A stretch of DNA of 64,000 bases from Gemmata palustris (GCF_017939745.1 NZ_JAGKQQ010000001.1:7703299-7767298), one strand, 5' to 3'; shown: positions 54,201 to 62,710, numbered from the stretch's first letter. Made by a program: numbers and translations. The notes: generated by a model from the letters alone, not told the origin.

Positions 54201-55008
54201 CCGAGGGGTCGTCGCGAACCGCTTCCGTCAGGTCGCCGACGGTCGCGAACGCCCGCAGGGCCATGCGCCGCGCCACCCGGCGGCGGATCGTGTTCTGCTT
54301 GTACGGCTCGAAATCGATCCCGGTGCGGGCGCGCAGCAAGGTGAACAGCGGCGCGAGCGAGTCGCCGGGCAGCGGCTCCAGGGCGTCGGCGACGGGCCGC
54401 CGGTACAGGTCCGGTTCTTCGACCAACCGGATCAGGGCGCGGGCGATCTCCTCGGGCGGCAGAACGGCGTCCACGCCGGCGCTGGTCGCACTGGTGGGCA
54501 TGCCCGCTTGCCCGGCCGAGCCCGGGTCCTGTGCGAACACGACGCCACCGGCCTCGCGGACGTCGCCCAGCCCCAGCGTCCCGTCGGTGCCCCCGCCGGA
54601 CAGGATCACGGCGACCGCTCGTTGGCCGAACGCGGCGGCGAGCGAGCGGAACAGGAAGTCGATCGGTTGGTGGGGCGACGAGCGGTCCCCACGCGGGTGC
54701 AAGCGGATCACCGCTCCCTCGACGCCCATCCGGGTGTCGGGCGGGATCACGTAGACGCAGTCCACCGCGACCGACATGCCGTTGGTCGCTTCACGCACCG
54801 ACAGAGTGGTCTCCCGGGACAGGATCCCGGTGAGCAGGCTCTCGCGCGACGGGTCGAGGTGCTGAACGAGGAAGATCGCGAGACCGGGCTGTGCGGGCAA
54901 GTACCGGAGGAAACGTGTAAACGCTTCGAGCCCACCGGCGGACGCCCCGACCCCGACCACGGGAAACGACTCGGCCGGCGAGGTTGGTTGATCGGGCAAA
55001 GAGGCCAC
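51295..55008 (-). CDS. CheB-CheR-PAS hybrid histidine kinase
   Basis: A 1237-residue protein. A CheB methylesterase domain (about 15-195) has the Ser/His/Asp sites in VGVGASAGG, LVQHLDPS and LSGGGTDGTLGL. A CheR methyltransferase follows (about 215-480) with RRRVARRM, VWVPGCSTGEEAYSLAI and DLISCRNVLIYFD. A PAS-like region precedes a long coiled coil (about 650-730) built of NEELxSxNEEL heptads. Then a second PAS, HisKA (H near 864 in GIAHDLNNLL), HATPase (GRGLGLAVVLG) and a receiver domain (LVLADMTMPRMGG). The start is a GTG with a weak ribosome-binding site; farther upstream it would overlap the integrase remnant. Such fusions link adaptation-type enzymes to two-component output. Confidence 0.88.
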   Translation of the reverse strand: MASLPDQPTSPAESFPVVGVGASAGGLEAFTRFLRYLPAQPGLAIFLVQHLDPSRESLLTGILSRETTLSVREATNGMSVAVDCVYVIPPDTRMGVEGAVIRLHPRGDRSSPHQPIDFLFRSLAAAFGQRAVAVILSGGGTDGTLGLGDVREAGGVVFAQDPGSAGQAGMPTSATSAGVDAVLPPEEIARALIRLVEEPDLYRRPVADALEPLPGDSLAPLFTLLRARTGIDFEPYKQNTIRRRVARRMALRAFATVGDLTEAVRDDPSELAALSRDLLIGVTRFFRDPDVFDRLQRTTLTHLLRDRPADGPVRVWVPGCSTGEEAYSLAIALIEALGDAADVPVKIMATDANDGALVRARAGIYPENIEADVSPERLRKFFRPVPGGYRVSPAVRDLCVFARHDLTADPPFARMDLISCRNVLIYFDATLQRRVVPQFHYALRPGGYLLLGPSEAIGPFADLFVPVGRDDRIYTRTLAPTRLPSGLATGMGTWSRPAGSPAVPLQEGGLADVQRETDRLLARYAPPAVLVDDNLNILQFRGNTDPYLHHPAGTAGLDLLRMVREGLLPDLRSGVAQARAEAAGVRRTGVRVGEGDEARRVALQISPVSGGPGLQCFLVVFEDEEGRPPAPPPVVPTGDAELTERVVQLRRELNVSREHQQAVAEQYEVANEELKSANEEILASNEELQSTNEELQTTKEEMQSANEELETVNEELQHRNRELGRANDDLNSLLVGVNVPVVVVGRDLRIRRITVQAQAAFGLLAADVGRSLREVGFGIDVPDLIAAVGRAIDNLEATAFEARDRNGRWYAMRVRPYETGDNRIDGAVVTALDIDAARRAEAARRELEAQVHQVQKLESLGLMAAGIAHDLNNLLTPVLGYTQVMLAELPKDASLHPMLSEVAQSARLAADIVQQLHSYSGKTRREVRTANLSELVQGPKGLLERAAGRAELRFDLADAPLPVEVDAAQIAQVVLNLVTNAGEAVAAEGGIVTVRTDAIHAGRADLTSPYLEGTVLPEGRYAVLEVTDNGSGMGEDTLRQLFDPFYTTKFTGRGLGLAVVLGIVRGHDGTIRVRSEPDRGATFRILLPLSNRPIPEPVGPDTLLAPDGWKGSGTVLVVDDERPVRGLIQLVLKKAGFTVLEAGDGEEGLKMFRSKADSIRLVLADMTMPRMGGQKFVAALLEERPAVPILVMSGYSVEQAAGQFKSRLVSGFVQKPFAPEVLLGAIRSALAVRPAGS

Positions 55009-55154
55009 GCGAGGTTTAGGTGGGAACGGGTGAAGACGCCGTGACCGGGGAACGTGTCCGACGTCGGTCCGGTGTGGCGATAGATGCGCGAGTCGGCCAT
55101 CCCGTTCGTTGTGACAGCGAGAGGCGCACTCGCAACGGTAACGAATCGCATGCC

Positions 55155-55597
55155 TTAGTTCGCATCCTGGATCGCGATCTGGTCGCCGCCGGCATCCCGA
55201 AGCGCGACGACCGCGGGCGGACGGTGGACGTTCACGCGATGCGAACCACCTTCGGCACGCTGTTGAGCAAAACGGGCACCGCGCCACGAACGGCACAAGC
55301 GGCGATGCGACACAGCGACATTAAGCTGACGATGGGAGTGTATGCAGATACCCGCCTGCTCGATGTCCGCGGGGCCGTGGAAAAACTTCCGACCCTACCC
55401 CTGACTGGTGGCACCAGAACCACCACGGGTGCGAGCATGGAAGCCAGAACGAGTGACGATTCCGTCTCAGCATCCAATTCGGTTGCACCAACTGCATTCT
55501 TGGGGAGGCATTCTGGGGCCACTCCTGGCAACGAACGGCCGAATGACGATCTTCAGAATGAAGCGAGAGCAATCGACGTAAGTGCTGACTGTGTCAA
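55155..55597 (+). pseudogene. Tyrosine recombinase C-terminal remnant next to tRNA-Pro
   Basis: The fragment HALVRILDRDLVAAGIPKRDDRGRTVDVHAMRTTFGTLLSKTG... AMRHSDIKLTMGVYADTRLLD carries the last catalytic His, Arg, His and Tyr of a phage-type integrase. The N-terminal two thirds are absent. The open frame continues through a terminator and antisense across tRNA-Pro to 55736, which I regard as read-through rather than native protein. It resembles the integrase remnant at 36.8-37.7 kb. Confidence 0.75.
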
Positions 55598-55598
55598 C

Positions 55599-55634
55599 GA
55601 AAAACCCTCGGTGACATCTACTGTCACCGAGGGT
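55599..55634 (-). terminator. Intrinsic terminator after tRNA-Pro
   Basis: Arms 55604-55615 and 55623-55634 (ACCCTCGGTGAC) pair around a 7-base loop. On the minus strand a run of Ts follows at 55604-55599. It lies just downstream of tRNA-Pro. Confidence 0.85.
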
Positions 55635-55641
55635 CATCGAG

Positions 55642-55716
55642 TCGGGCTGATAGGATTTGAACCTACGACCTCTTGGTCCCGAACCAAGCGCTCTAGCCAA
55701 GCTGAGCTACAGCCCG
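55642..55716 (-). tRNA. tRNA-Pro (anticodon CGG)
   Basis: A 75-base cloverleaf on the minus strand: acceptor CGGGCTG/CAGCCCG with C1-G72 typical of bacterial tRNA-Pro and A73, D arm GCTC...GAGC, anticodon arm CTTGG-TTCGGGA-CCAAG, T arm GTAGG-TTCAAAT-CCTAT. CCA is not encoded. Confidence 0.96.
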
Positions 55717-56242
55717 TTACTCTTAATGTGAAGTAATATTATCCAGCGTATGACGAGAGTCAATAGCGGCTTTTGAGGGTGCCCGCAGGTTTTGGAAACG
55801 CTCAATATTCCGCCTGCCAGTCGTGTCATTCGGGTGTATCGACGACTGCGGTCAGTTCGACCACTGGTTCGACAAACTCCGCGTGCCAGCGTGCTCGGGA
55901 GTGTCAAATTCCCAACCGGCCAATATCCGGAACATCACCTCGACCCGCGCGCTGGCGAGCATCGCCATACTTTGCGCGCCGTCGGTATGCACAAGATGCG
56001 CTCTTCGCCGGTGGTAACTGCGTACTGATATGCGTCGCGCGCAGTCGAGTGCCCGCGCGAATCGCTCACGGAACCTTTTGAGAGCCGTCGGGGTATCGTC
56101 GCGGGTCTGAATCGTGTCTAGGACTTCGCACACCAATCAGCGCCCCGAGTCAAGGGCGCCGCACTCACCGCGGCCCGAACCGTCACCGCGGGCGGTGCCA
56201 CCGCCCACTCGCATCTGAGCGCAGAATGCCAGCGCGCGTTTC
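55717..56242. other. Region without a recognised gene
   Basis: Several short frames exist. The best is a minus-strand frame at 55852-56136 (94 codons, with ALKRFRERFARALDCARR and VMFRILAGWEFDTP), which I cannot assign and rate as doubtful. The location behind an integrase remnant fits leftover mobile-element DNA. Confidence 0.35.
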
Positions 56243-56270
56243 AAAAATCAGCCGCCCTCCGGTCGGCGGT
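56243..56270 (-). terminator. Putative terminator downstream of hisG
   Basis: On the minus strand ACCGCC and GGCGGC pair around a short GC-rich loop, followed by TGATTTTTG. A second hairpin (GCCCGT/ACGGGC at 56328-56347) lies between it and the hisG stop. Confidence 0.45.
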
Positions 56271-56387
56271 TTGCGTGGCACCGGTCCCTCGGGTCAAAGG
56301 TACGAGGGCCTGCGGCCCAACAATCACGCCCGTCAAAATTTACGGGCACTCGTTACCATCGATTCCCCGCCGGAGGCCCAACGGGGC

Positions 56388-57263
56388 TCAGTCGATGATC
56401 TTGGTGAGCGGGTACTCGACGATGCCGCTGGCGCCGGCGCCCTTCAGTTGCGGGATGATGTGCCGAACCGTGTCCTCGTCGATGATCGTGTTCACCGCGA
56501 CGAAGTCCTGGTCGGCCAGCGGTGCGATCGTCGGGTTCTTCAGCGCCGGGAGTTGCGCGAGCACGCGCGCCAAGTCGGAGCGGCGCACGTTCATCATCAG
56601 CCCCACCTTGCCCTCGGCGGCCATCGCGCCCTTGAGCATGAGAATGAGGTCGTCCATCTTCTGGCGCTTCCACGGGTCCGCGGCCGCGCCCGGGTTGGCG
56701 ACGAACCGCGTCGTGCTGCTCAGGAGGTCGCACACGATGCGCAGGTTGTTCGCCCGGAGCGAGCTCCCGGTCTCGGTCACTTCCACGATCGCGTCGGCGA
56801 ACTTGGGCGGCTTCACCTCGGTCGCGCCCCAACTGAACTCGACCTGCGCGGTCACACCGTGCGACGCGAGCCACTTCTTCGTAATGTTCACGACCTCGGT
56901 GGCAATGCGCTTGCCCTGCAAGTCCTTCGGCCCCTGGATCGGCGAATCGTTCGGCACCGCGAGCACCCACCGCACCGGCCGGCGGCTCACCTTGCTGAAG
57001 ACGAGCTCACTGAGCTCCTCCACGTGGGCGTCGCTCTCCACGATCCAGTCGTGCCCGGTCAGCCCGCAGTCGAGCGACCCGTCGGCGACGTAGCGGCCCA
57101 TTTCCTGCGCGCGGATGAGCGTGCAGTGCAGTTCCGGGTCGTCGATCACGGGGTAATAGCTGCGAGACGGGAAGGTGATCTTGTACCCGGCCTTGCGGAA
57201 CAGATCGGCGGTCGCCTCTTGCAGCGACCCGGCCGGGAGCCCCAACTTCAACACGTTGTTCAT
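56388..57263 (-). CDS. hisG: ATP phosphoribosyltransferase, long form (HisG)
   Basis: A 291-residue enzyme for the first step of histidine synthesis: ATP plus PRPP to phosphoribosyl-ATP. It opens [23 protein letters not shown], with [25 protein letters not shown] and the PRPP-loop region [21 protein letters not shown]. The last about 75 residues ([28 protein letters not shown] ... [15 protein letters not shown]) form the ACT-like HisG_C domain, so it is the hexameric long form, normally feedback-inhibited by histidine. No other his genes lie nearby. Confidence 0.95.
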   Translation of the reverse strand: MNNVLKLGLPAGSLQEATADLFRKAGYKITFPSRSYYPVIDDPELHCTLIRAQEMGRYVADGSLDCGLTGHDWIVESDAHVEELSELVFSKVSRRPVRWVLAVPNDSPIQGPKDLQGKRIATEVVNITKKWLASHGVTAQVEFSWGATEVKPPKFADAIVEVTETGSSLRANNLRIVCDLLSSTTRFVANPGAAADPWKRQKMDDLILMLKGAMAAEGKVGLMMNVRRSDLARVLAQLPALKNPTIAPLADQDFVAVNTIIDEDTVRHIIPQLKGAGASGIVEYPLTKIID

Positions 57264-57275
57264 AATGCGGAGTCG

Positions 57276-57392
57276 TCCGAAACGCGGAGTGCGGAGTACG
57301 GCGCGCGGAACGAAAACGAACAGGAGCCGGCGCGCCGCAGCCTTTCCGTATGTTCTATTCCGCGCTCCGCGTTCCGCACTCCGCGTTTCGGA
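57276..57392. repeat. Inverted repeat with perfect 20-bp arms
   Basis: Arms 57276-57295 and 57373-57392 (TCCGAAACGCGGAGTGCGGA) are exact reverse complements 77 bases apart, upstream of hisG. Further GCGGAGTRCGG-like half-repeats lie between. It is another palindrome family, similar in style to the one at 9833-9962. Confidence 0.88.
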
Positions 57393-57478
57393 GGACGCCC
57401 TACCGCGCGACCGAAAAACGGTACCGCCCGCGGTTCGTCACCGCGGGCGGGAGCGTGCGTTCGGCCGGAAGCAGGAGA

Positions 57479-59068
57479 TCAGTACCGGACTTGGAGGCCG
57501 AAGGTGACGCCGCCCAGCCAGTAATCGGACTGGTCGAGCGTGACGCCCGGCGAGCGAACCGCACCGGCCGTCCCGTAGTTCGACCCGAACGGGATCGCGG
57601 CACTACTGACAACCGGGTTCACCTGGTTGCCCGGGCGGAGCACGTCCGGGAGGTACAGGAAGTTCACCCCGACGTACCCGGTCAGCCCCTTAGTGAAGGC
57701 GATGCCGATGGTCCCACCGAACTCCGGCATGTAGGTGAACCGGTCGTCGGTGTAGGTGCCGATGTTGCTCGCGTTCGCCAGCACCCCGCCGTAGGCCCCG
57801 CCGGCCCCGCCGCCGGTGCCGCGGGCGACCGTGTTGTTGATCTGCGAGCCCGACACCCCGGTGAAGTCGACGAACGAGCTGCCACCGAAGATATCCAATC
57901 GCTGGTGCAGGTTGCCGATCGAGACCTTCGCACTCGCACTCGCACTCACGATGCCGCAGCGGGCTTCGGTGCGGAGCCCGAAGGACGCACCGTTAAAGTT
58001 GTTGGTGGCCCGGAACGAGTCGCGGACGTTGACGAACGCCGGCGTCTGGATGATGACCCCGCCGAAGCTGGCCTGGTTCGGGACGGTCTGCGTCCCGACG
58101 CGGGTGACGACCCCGAACGGCCCCGTCTGGAAGATCGGGAGGATCAGCCCGCTGTTCAGGGCCGTGAGGCTGTCGACCCACAGGTCTTCCTTGAGCTGGA
58201 AGAACCGGTACCCGGCCAGGAAGTCGAGCGACCAGGCCTTCCGCGCACCGGGCGCGGACCGGTACAGATTCCAGACCGCCGACGGTTCGATGCTGAACGT
58301 CGAGGTGCTGGTACCGACCTGCACGCTCGCCGGACCGAAGTCCGCACTCGAGAGCACGATCGTGCTCGTGGCCTGGTTCGCGTCCACGAACGGACGGGCC
58401 AGTACCGGGACGCCCGAGAAGTTCCCCAGCCCGCCGAAGTCCTGGATGTTCGACCGGCGCTCGGTGAAGAACCCGGTCAAATTGAACCCGAACCGGCGGT
58501 CCGCGTCGCCGAAGAACCCGGCCGACAGCCGCATACCGCTCATCGCGTTGTAGCCGAGCGTCCCCCGGTCCACGAGAGCGACGGTGCTCGCCGCACCGAG
58601 GACGCCCATGTCCGCCGGCGCGCTGGAGGTCAGCAGCGGGTAGCGGACCGGCTGGCCCTTGGTGAACCACAACAGGTACTCACCGTCGACCCACCACTGC
58701 GGCGCGCTCCCGAGTCCGCCCCCGCCCCCGTTCGGGGCCGGCTGGTAAGACTGCGCCCCGTATGGCCCCGGCATCGGGTACATCGGGCTCGGTGGCGGGC
58801 CGAACCCACCGACCGGGCCGAGCCCCAACGGGTCGTCCGCCGGGCCGTAGTTACCCGGCGGCATAATGACCGGCCCCGGTGCGAACGGTCCGCCACCGGG
58901 GGCCGCGCCGGGTGGCGGGCCGAACGGTGACGGGCCGCCCAACGGGGCGGGCGCACCCACACCGGGAACCCCGGTGGGTGGTGCTCCGGGCTCAATTGGG
59001 GACTGTCCCCAAGCGGCCCCGGCCCCCGCGGCCAAAGCCGCGATCGATCCCAACAATCCCTTTCGCAT
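57479..59068 (-). CDS. BBP7-type outer-membrane beta-barrel protein
   Basis: A 529-residue exported protein. The signal peptide MRKGLLGSIAALAAGAGAAWG is followed by a Pro/Gly-rich stretch (about 25-125). The BBP7 start is WWVDGEYLLWFTKGQPVRYPLLT. Alternating beta strands ending in aromatic residues continue to the C-terminal YWLGGVTFGLQVRY, a barrel-closing strand. This is a planctomycete porin-like family. Substrate unknown. CAGGAG precedes the ATG, and the frame is open farther upstream without family character. Confidence 0.88.
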   Translation of the reverse strand: MRKGLLGSIAALAAGAGAAWGQSPIEPGAPPTGVPGVGAPAPLGGPSPFGPPPGAAPGGGPFAPGPVIMPPGNYGPADDPLGLGPVGGFGPPPSPMYPMPGPYGAQSYQPAPNGGGGGLGSAPQWWVDGEYLLWFTKGQPVRYPLLTSSAPADMGVLGAASTVALVDRGTLGYNAMSGMRLSAGFFGDADRRFGFNLTGFFTERRSNIQDFGGLGNFSGVPVLARPFVDANQATSTIVLSSADFGPASVQVGTSTSTFSIEPSAVWNLYRSAPGARKAWSLDFLAGYRFFQLKEDLWVDSLTALNSGLILPIFQTGPFGVVTRVGTQTVPNQASFGGVIIQTPAFVNVRDSFRATNNFNGASFGLRTEARCGIVSASASAKVSIGNLHQRLDIFGGSSFVDFTGVSGSQINNTVARGTGGGAGGAYGGVLANASNIGTYTDDRFTYMPEFGGTIGIAFTKGLTGYVGVNFLYLPDVLRPGNQVNPVVSSAAIPFGSNYGTAGAVRSPGVTLDQSDYWLGGVTFGLQVRY

Positions 59069-59780
59069 GGCACGCTCCTGCTCTGCCAGCCGTGGCGGGA
59101 CGAGGCGGCCGGCGGCCGAGCACTCCCCCAGATTCCGGCACTCCGAATCGTGGTCCGCGGGTATCCCCCGATACACCGCCCCCAACCCGGACAACGCACG
59201 TCGTCCTGCTAAACGAAACAATCGGCACGATCCGATGTGGACCTTGAGACCGATTGCGATTTGGAGCGAATGTGCGGGAAATGAGGGCGAATCGGCCGCG
59301 CGAACCTGGGAAGGCTCCACCGCCCTGGAGAACTGGGCGCGATTCAGCGCCGCGTTGATGCGGTCAACACGGGCTCCGATTGGCGGCCTGCGGATTCTGG
59401 GTAACAGAGAATCGCGGGCTAAGTTTCTATCCGGTCAGTGGACCGCGAGGCGGCAACCGTCACACGCGGGGCGGTCGGGTTCCACCGGGCCGTTAGTCTC
59501 GAAACGTGGCGCCCCAAATGCGATCTGGTATCACGGGTCGAGCACGAGGCCGAGGTCGCGCTGGGGCTGGCATCGAAGGGCGGGAAGCGGCGCGCCGGGT
59601 GCCGGACCCGAAGCAGGCGAAGTTGGTGGCCCAGCGCGTGCGGGATCGGCTCGACGGGTGTGGGCACAAATACTCGGTCGGTCAGGGGCGCCGGCCAAAC
59701 TTGCGTGGTATCTCGCTCGAAGCCGCGTGGCGGTCCGGCCCTCTGTTCAACGCGATTCCGGGGCGCGACCCAAGCAACGA
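59069..59780. other. Non-coding or decayed region
   Basis: About 700 bases with many overlapping open frames but no family-like sequence. A plus-strand frame (ARRVPDPKQAKLVAQRVRDRLDGCGHKYS) is the most protein-like and is unassigned. The segment leads into the IS remnant. Confidence 0.35.
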
Positions 59781-60055
59781 GCGAGCCCCGGCGACGCCAC
59801 CTTCCGCCCGCCCGGTGCACCGGCGCTCGTGGTGCCGGTGGCTCCCGAACGGATGCTCCAGGTCGTTGTTGGTCCGCGGCAGGTCGGCCACATCGTAGCT
59901 GTGGAACAAGCCCGGCTCGTAGCTCCGGCTCACCTGCACGAAGTGATCCAACGGCCCGGACAGGTCGGGCCGCTGCCGGCCCAGGGCGTCCACCTATCGA
60001 ACCCGCTCGCCCGCATCGGCTGCGGACCCCGGTCCCGCTCCGGGCGTTACGGTTG
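59781..60055 (-). mobile_element. Remnant of the 1675-bp IS transposase
   Basis: The minus strand encodes MDALGRQRPDLSGPLDHFVQVSRSYEPGLFHSYDVADLPRTNNDLE then GSHRHHERRC, clearly homologous to the last third of the transposase at 30445-32045 (RQRPDLSEPLDHFVKVSRSYEPG). DNA similarity starts near 60055 and fades after 59781. Terminal repeats are missing. It contains the region of the third catalytic acidic residue only. Confidence 0.85.
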
Positions 60056-60251
60056 CTCAGCTCGTGCTGATGGCGATCCGGCAGTGGGGCGAGGGGTGCG
60101 GGGCGACAACCCCTATGCCCTGGTGGACAAGAAGGACCGAAAGCCCGTCAAGCCGTTGGTGTTCCACTCGCACGACGGGCGGGAACTCGGCCCGGACGAC
60201 ATGGAGCTGGTGCCGGCGGAGGTAAGCCGCCCCGCGCGGCGGAATTGACGG
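60056..60251. other. Possible gene-end fragment
   Basis: A plus-strand frame ends at 60248 with DNPYALVDKKDRKPVKPLVFHSHDGRELGPDDMELVPAE, which reads like a genuine protein terminus. No beginning is visible because the IS remnant lies upstream. Unassigned. Confidence 0.3.
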
Positions 60252-60725
60252 TCATCCCACCAACTTCTTCAGCGGCGCAATTTGCCCAGCGTGGTAGGTG
60301 TAGTGCTGCGCGATCCCGTGGAGCATGACAGCAACCGGGTACGTCTTCCCGGGCACGATCTCATCAAGCTGCGCGACGTCGAGCCCGGCCAGCACCGCCA
60401 GTAGCGTGCGGTGCTGGCGGTCCAGGTTCTCCAGCGCGGCGGTCCACGCCTCCTCCGCGGTCTCCGTCGCCGGCAGGCTGTCCCCGGCTCCGGGCGCGCC
60501 GATGGCCCGCCACTCGGTGATCCGTCGCGCGACCACGTCGGTATCCGCGGCCGGGTGATTCACCCGCGCCCACGCGGTGCGGGTCAGTTGCGGGTGCTTC
60601 CCAGCGGCCGTCTCGGCTGGGACCCCGTTCAACACCTCGCGCAGCGGCGGTCCGTGCCAGGCGCCGCCGTCGTAGGCCCGGCGGAGTTCGTCGTCGATCC
60701 GGGCGAGTTCTCCGGTCGGCGGCAT
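60252..60725 (-). CDS. DinB family protein
   Basis: A 157-residue four-helix DinB/YfiT-like protein: ELARIDDELRRAYDGGAWHGPPLREVLNG at the N-terminus (first His ligand) and MLHGIAQHYTYHAGQIAPLKKLV at the C-terminus, where the metal-binding His pair normally sits. Members bind a divalent metal and often act as thiol-dependent transferases. The ATG overlaps the stop of the upstream membrane-protein gene (TGATG), and GAAGGAG precedes it, so the two are coupled. Confidence 0.85.
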   Translation of the reverse strand: MPPTGELARIDDELRRAYDGGAWHGPPLREVLNGVPAETAAGKHPQLTRTAWARVNHPAADTDVVARRITEWRAIGAPGAGDSLPATETAEEAWTAALENLDRQHRTLLAVLAGLDVAQLDEIVPGKTYPVAVMLHGIAQHYTYHAGQIAPLKKLVG

Positions 60726-61114
60726 CACTTTCTCCTTCGAGGCTTCGGGGCCAGGGGAGGGGTCTTCTCGCGCCCACCGGGTTCGATGTACGGGCACGCC
60801 CGGCAGCGGAACTCCCCGCCCTGGCGGTTCAGGAACACCAGTCCCACGGCATCCGCCCCGCAACTGGGGCACCGCGCGAGCACGCGGTACTGGAGGAGGC
60901 GGACGAACAGCCGGCCGCAGGCGTAGACCGAGAAGAAGAACCAGGCGATAAAGGCAACGGCGGAGATGACGTTCACTGCCGATTCGTCACCCGGCTTGGG
61001 GAGCTTGAAGGCACTGTAGGACAGCCACAGGGCGGGCCAGATGAGCGCGAACCCGACGACCATCCCGAGCGGGTAGGCAATTCGGATCAGGGCGGCGAGC
61101 GAGCGGATCGTCAT
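60725..61114 (-). CDS. Two-helix membrane protein with zinc ribbon
   Basis: A 129-residue protein with two hydrophobic segments (IAYPLGMVVGFALIWPALWL and VISAVAFIAWFFFSVYACG) followed by a cytoplasmic zinc ribbon (RCPSCGADAVGLV ... EFRCRACPYIEP) and a basic tail. Family unknown. It precedes and overlaps the DinB gene. Confidence 0.65.
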   Translation of the reverse strand: MTIRSLAALIRIAYPLGMVVGFALIWPALWLSYSAFKLPKPGDESAVNVISAVAFIAWFFFSVYACGRLFVRLLQYRVLARCPSCGADAVGLVFLNRQGGEFRCRACPYIEPGGREKTPPLAPKPRRRK

Positions 61115-61215
61115 GCGGGTATTTTACCTCGCAGAACCGGTCGCTCCTAAATTCTGCCCCGCAAGGGAAAGAGCAGGGCCGGGCTGGGCCGGTCCGTGTT
61201 CATCCCGCTCCCGCG

Positions 61216-61914
61216 CTATTTCTTTTTGTACTTGAAGGCGTGTTCCGCCTTGGTGGTTCCGATCGGGCTCTTCACCGCGACCTCGAAGTCGCCAACGATC
61301 TCGTACCCCTTCGGCTGCCACCCGAAGTACGTGTACCCCTCGCGCGGCCCCACGTACCGGACGAAGTACCCGTCCTTGTCCGCCACTTCCTTTTCGGCCT
61401 TCTCGTCCTGCTTCGCACCGAGGTTGTCCCCGAGGATGGCGATGCCCCACTGTTCGCCCAGATCGTTCTCGGTCACGAACCTCACGCCGGGAATGCCCTT
61501 GCCGGTGTCGGCATCCACGGCGCGGAGGGTGAGCTTGCACGCGTCGGCCAGGTTGAAGTCGAACGCCACGTCGTCCCCGACCTTGATCACCCGGTCGTAG
61601 TGCTTCGGGTACCCCTTGTAGCCGACGGGGAGGTACAGGTACGGTAGCTCCTTCTCCGATTCGATATCGACGTAGTACCGCCCGGGTGCGAGCGTGAAGC
61701 CGGCACCCCCTTTCTTGTCCGTGGTGCCTTCCGTCAACCGCTTCCTCCTTTTGTCCTCGCTCCAGTCGCCTGTGTGGGTGCGGATCGAGACCTTCAGCCC
61801 TTCGATCGGGGTCTTTTTCTCCCCACCGAGGAACCGGACCGTAACCTTTTTGTCGTCGGCCCGGCCCGGGGAAGTCAACGCGAGCAGGGCGAGCAGGGAC
61901 GCGGCGCGGAGCAT
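61216..61914 (-). CDS. Secreted beta-rich hypothetical protein
   Basis: A 232-residue protein with a signal peptide (MLRAASLLALLALTSPGRA) and two carboxypeptidase-regulatory-like segments (KKTPIEGLKVSIRTHTGDW ... GGAGFTLAPGRYYVDIE, and LTLRAVDADTGKGIPGVRFV ... DKDGYFVRYVGPREGYTYF). It is likely exported; the role is unknown. Confidence 0.72.
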   Translation of the reverse strand: MLRAASLLALLALTSPGRADDKKVTVRFLGGEKKTPIEGLKVSIRTHTGDWSEDKRRKRLTEGTTDKKGGAGFTLAPGRYYVDIESEKELPYLYLPVGYKGYPKHYDRVIKVGDDVAFDFNLADACKLTLRAVDADTGKGIPGVRFVTENDLGEQWGIAILGDNLGAKQDEKAEKEVADKDGYFVRYVGPREGYTYFGWQPKGYEIVGDFEVAVKSPIGTTKAEHAFKYKKK

Positions 61915-62050
61915 GCGGCACCTCGGTGGGAATGTCGTTCAATTATTCGGCCATCCTGCATCCGGTTCAAGCACAATCACACGGTTCCCCAGCTCCGTAG
62001 CGACCCGCCTTTTCAAGCTCGCGGGCGACGGGTAGCCTCGGTGCATTCGG

Positions 62051-62710
62051 ATGGCATACCGATTCCACCCGATCATCGTGCTGGTCCTTTTGCTGGCCCG
62101 CCCCCTGGCTGCCGATGACACCCAGTTTGAACTGGAAGGCGACAAGAAGACGGACGTGACCGACGGTGAGTTCGTCACGGCGGCGAAGGGCAAGATGGGC
62201 GTTCGTGCCGTCCGCCTGAGCACGTGCCGCGTGTCCGACGCCGCGTTCGAGCAGCTCGCCCGCTGGTCCGAACTGTACGGCGTGTACCTGCGGGACCCCG
62301 CGGCCACTGGCACGGGATTCAAGCTGCTGAAGGATCTGCCGAAACTGGAACAGGTGGACCTGTTCGGCCCGAACGTCACCGACGCTGGCGCGGAAGCGGT
62401 GAGCAAGTCGGTGGGCGTCACGCACTTCCAGACCGGGAGCGGACTACGATCTAACGGCAAGCCTTACCAATCCCGGCTCACGGACAAGTCCCTCAATGCG
62501 ATCGCGACCATGCCGGCGTTACAATTCCTCACCATCGACAATGCGGACATCACCGACGAGGGGCTGAAGGCATTGGCCGGCTCGAAGAAACTCGAATGGG
62601 TGCTGTTCCTGCGGTGCCCGAGCGTGACGCCGAAGGGGATCGCGGCGCTGAAACGGGTCCGCCCCGGGTGCGACGTCCGGTGCCCCTTTGAGCCGAAGAA
62701 CGACCGATAG
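62051..62710 (+). CDS. Secreted leucine-rich-repeat-like protein
   Basis: A 219-residue exported protein with a signal peptide (FHPIIVLVLLLARPLAA). About 25-residue LRR units follow: LPKLEQVDLFGPNVTDAGAEAV, MPALQFLTIDNADITDEGLKAL, SKKLEWVLFLRCPSVTPKGI. This repeat type (LxxLxLxxTxVTDxGL) is abundant in planctomycetes. Function unknown, presumably protein binding. Confidence 0.8.
   Translation: MAYRFHPIIVLVLLLARPLAADDTQFELEGDKKTDVTDGEFVTAAKGKMGVRAVRLSTCRVSDAAFEQLARWSELYGVYLRDPAATGTGFKLLKDLPKLEQVDLFGPNVTDAGAEAVSKSVGVTHFQTGSGLRSNGKPYQSRLTDKSLNAIATMPALQFLTIDNADITDEGLKALAGSKKLEWVLFLRCPSVTPKGIAALKRVRPGCDVRCPFEPKNDR

Noticed and set aside
52855-55044. A 729-codon plus-strand open frame opposite the CheB-CheR kinase
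   Set aside because: It is antisense to a gene with unmistakable domains; its composition (Arg, Gly, Ala, His rich) is that of a shadow frame in GC-rich DNA.
55599-55736. C-terminal extension of the second integrase remnant through tRNA-Pro
   Set aside because: Same reason: the peptide GFEPTTSWSRTKRSSQAELQ is antisense tRNA sequence.
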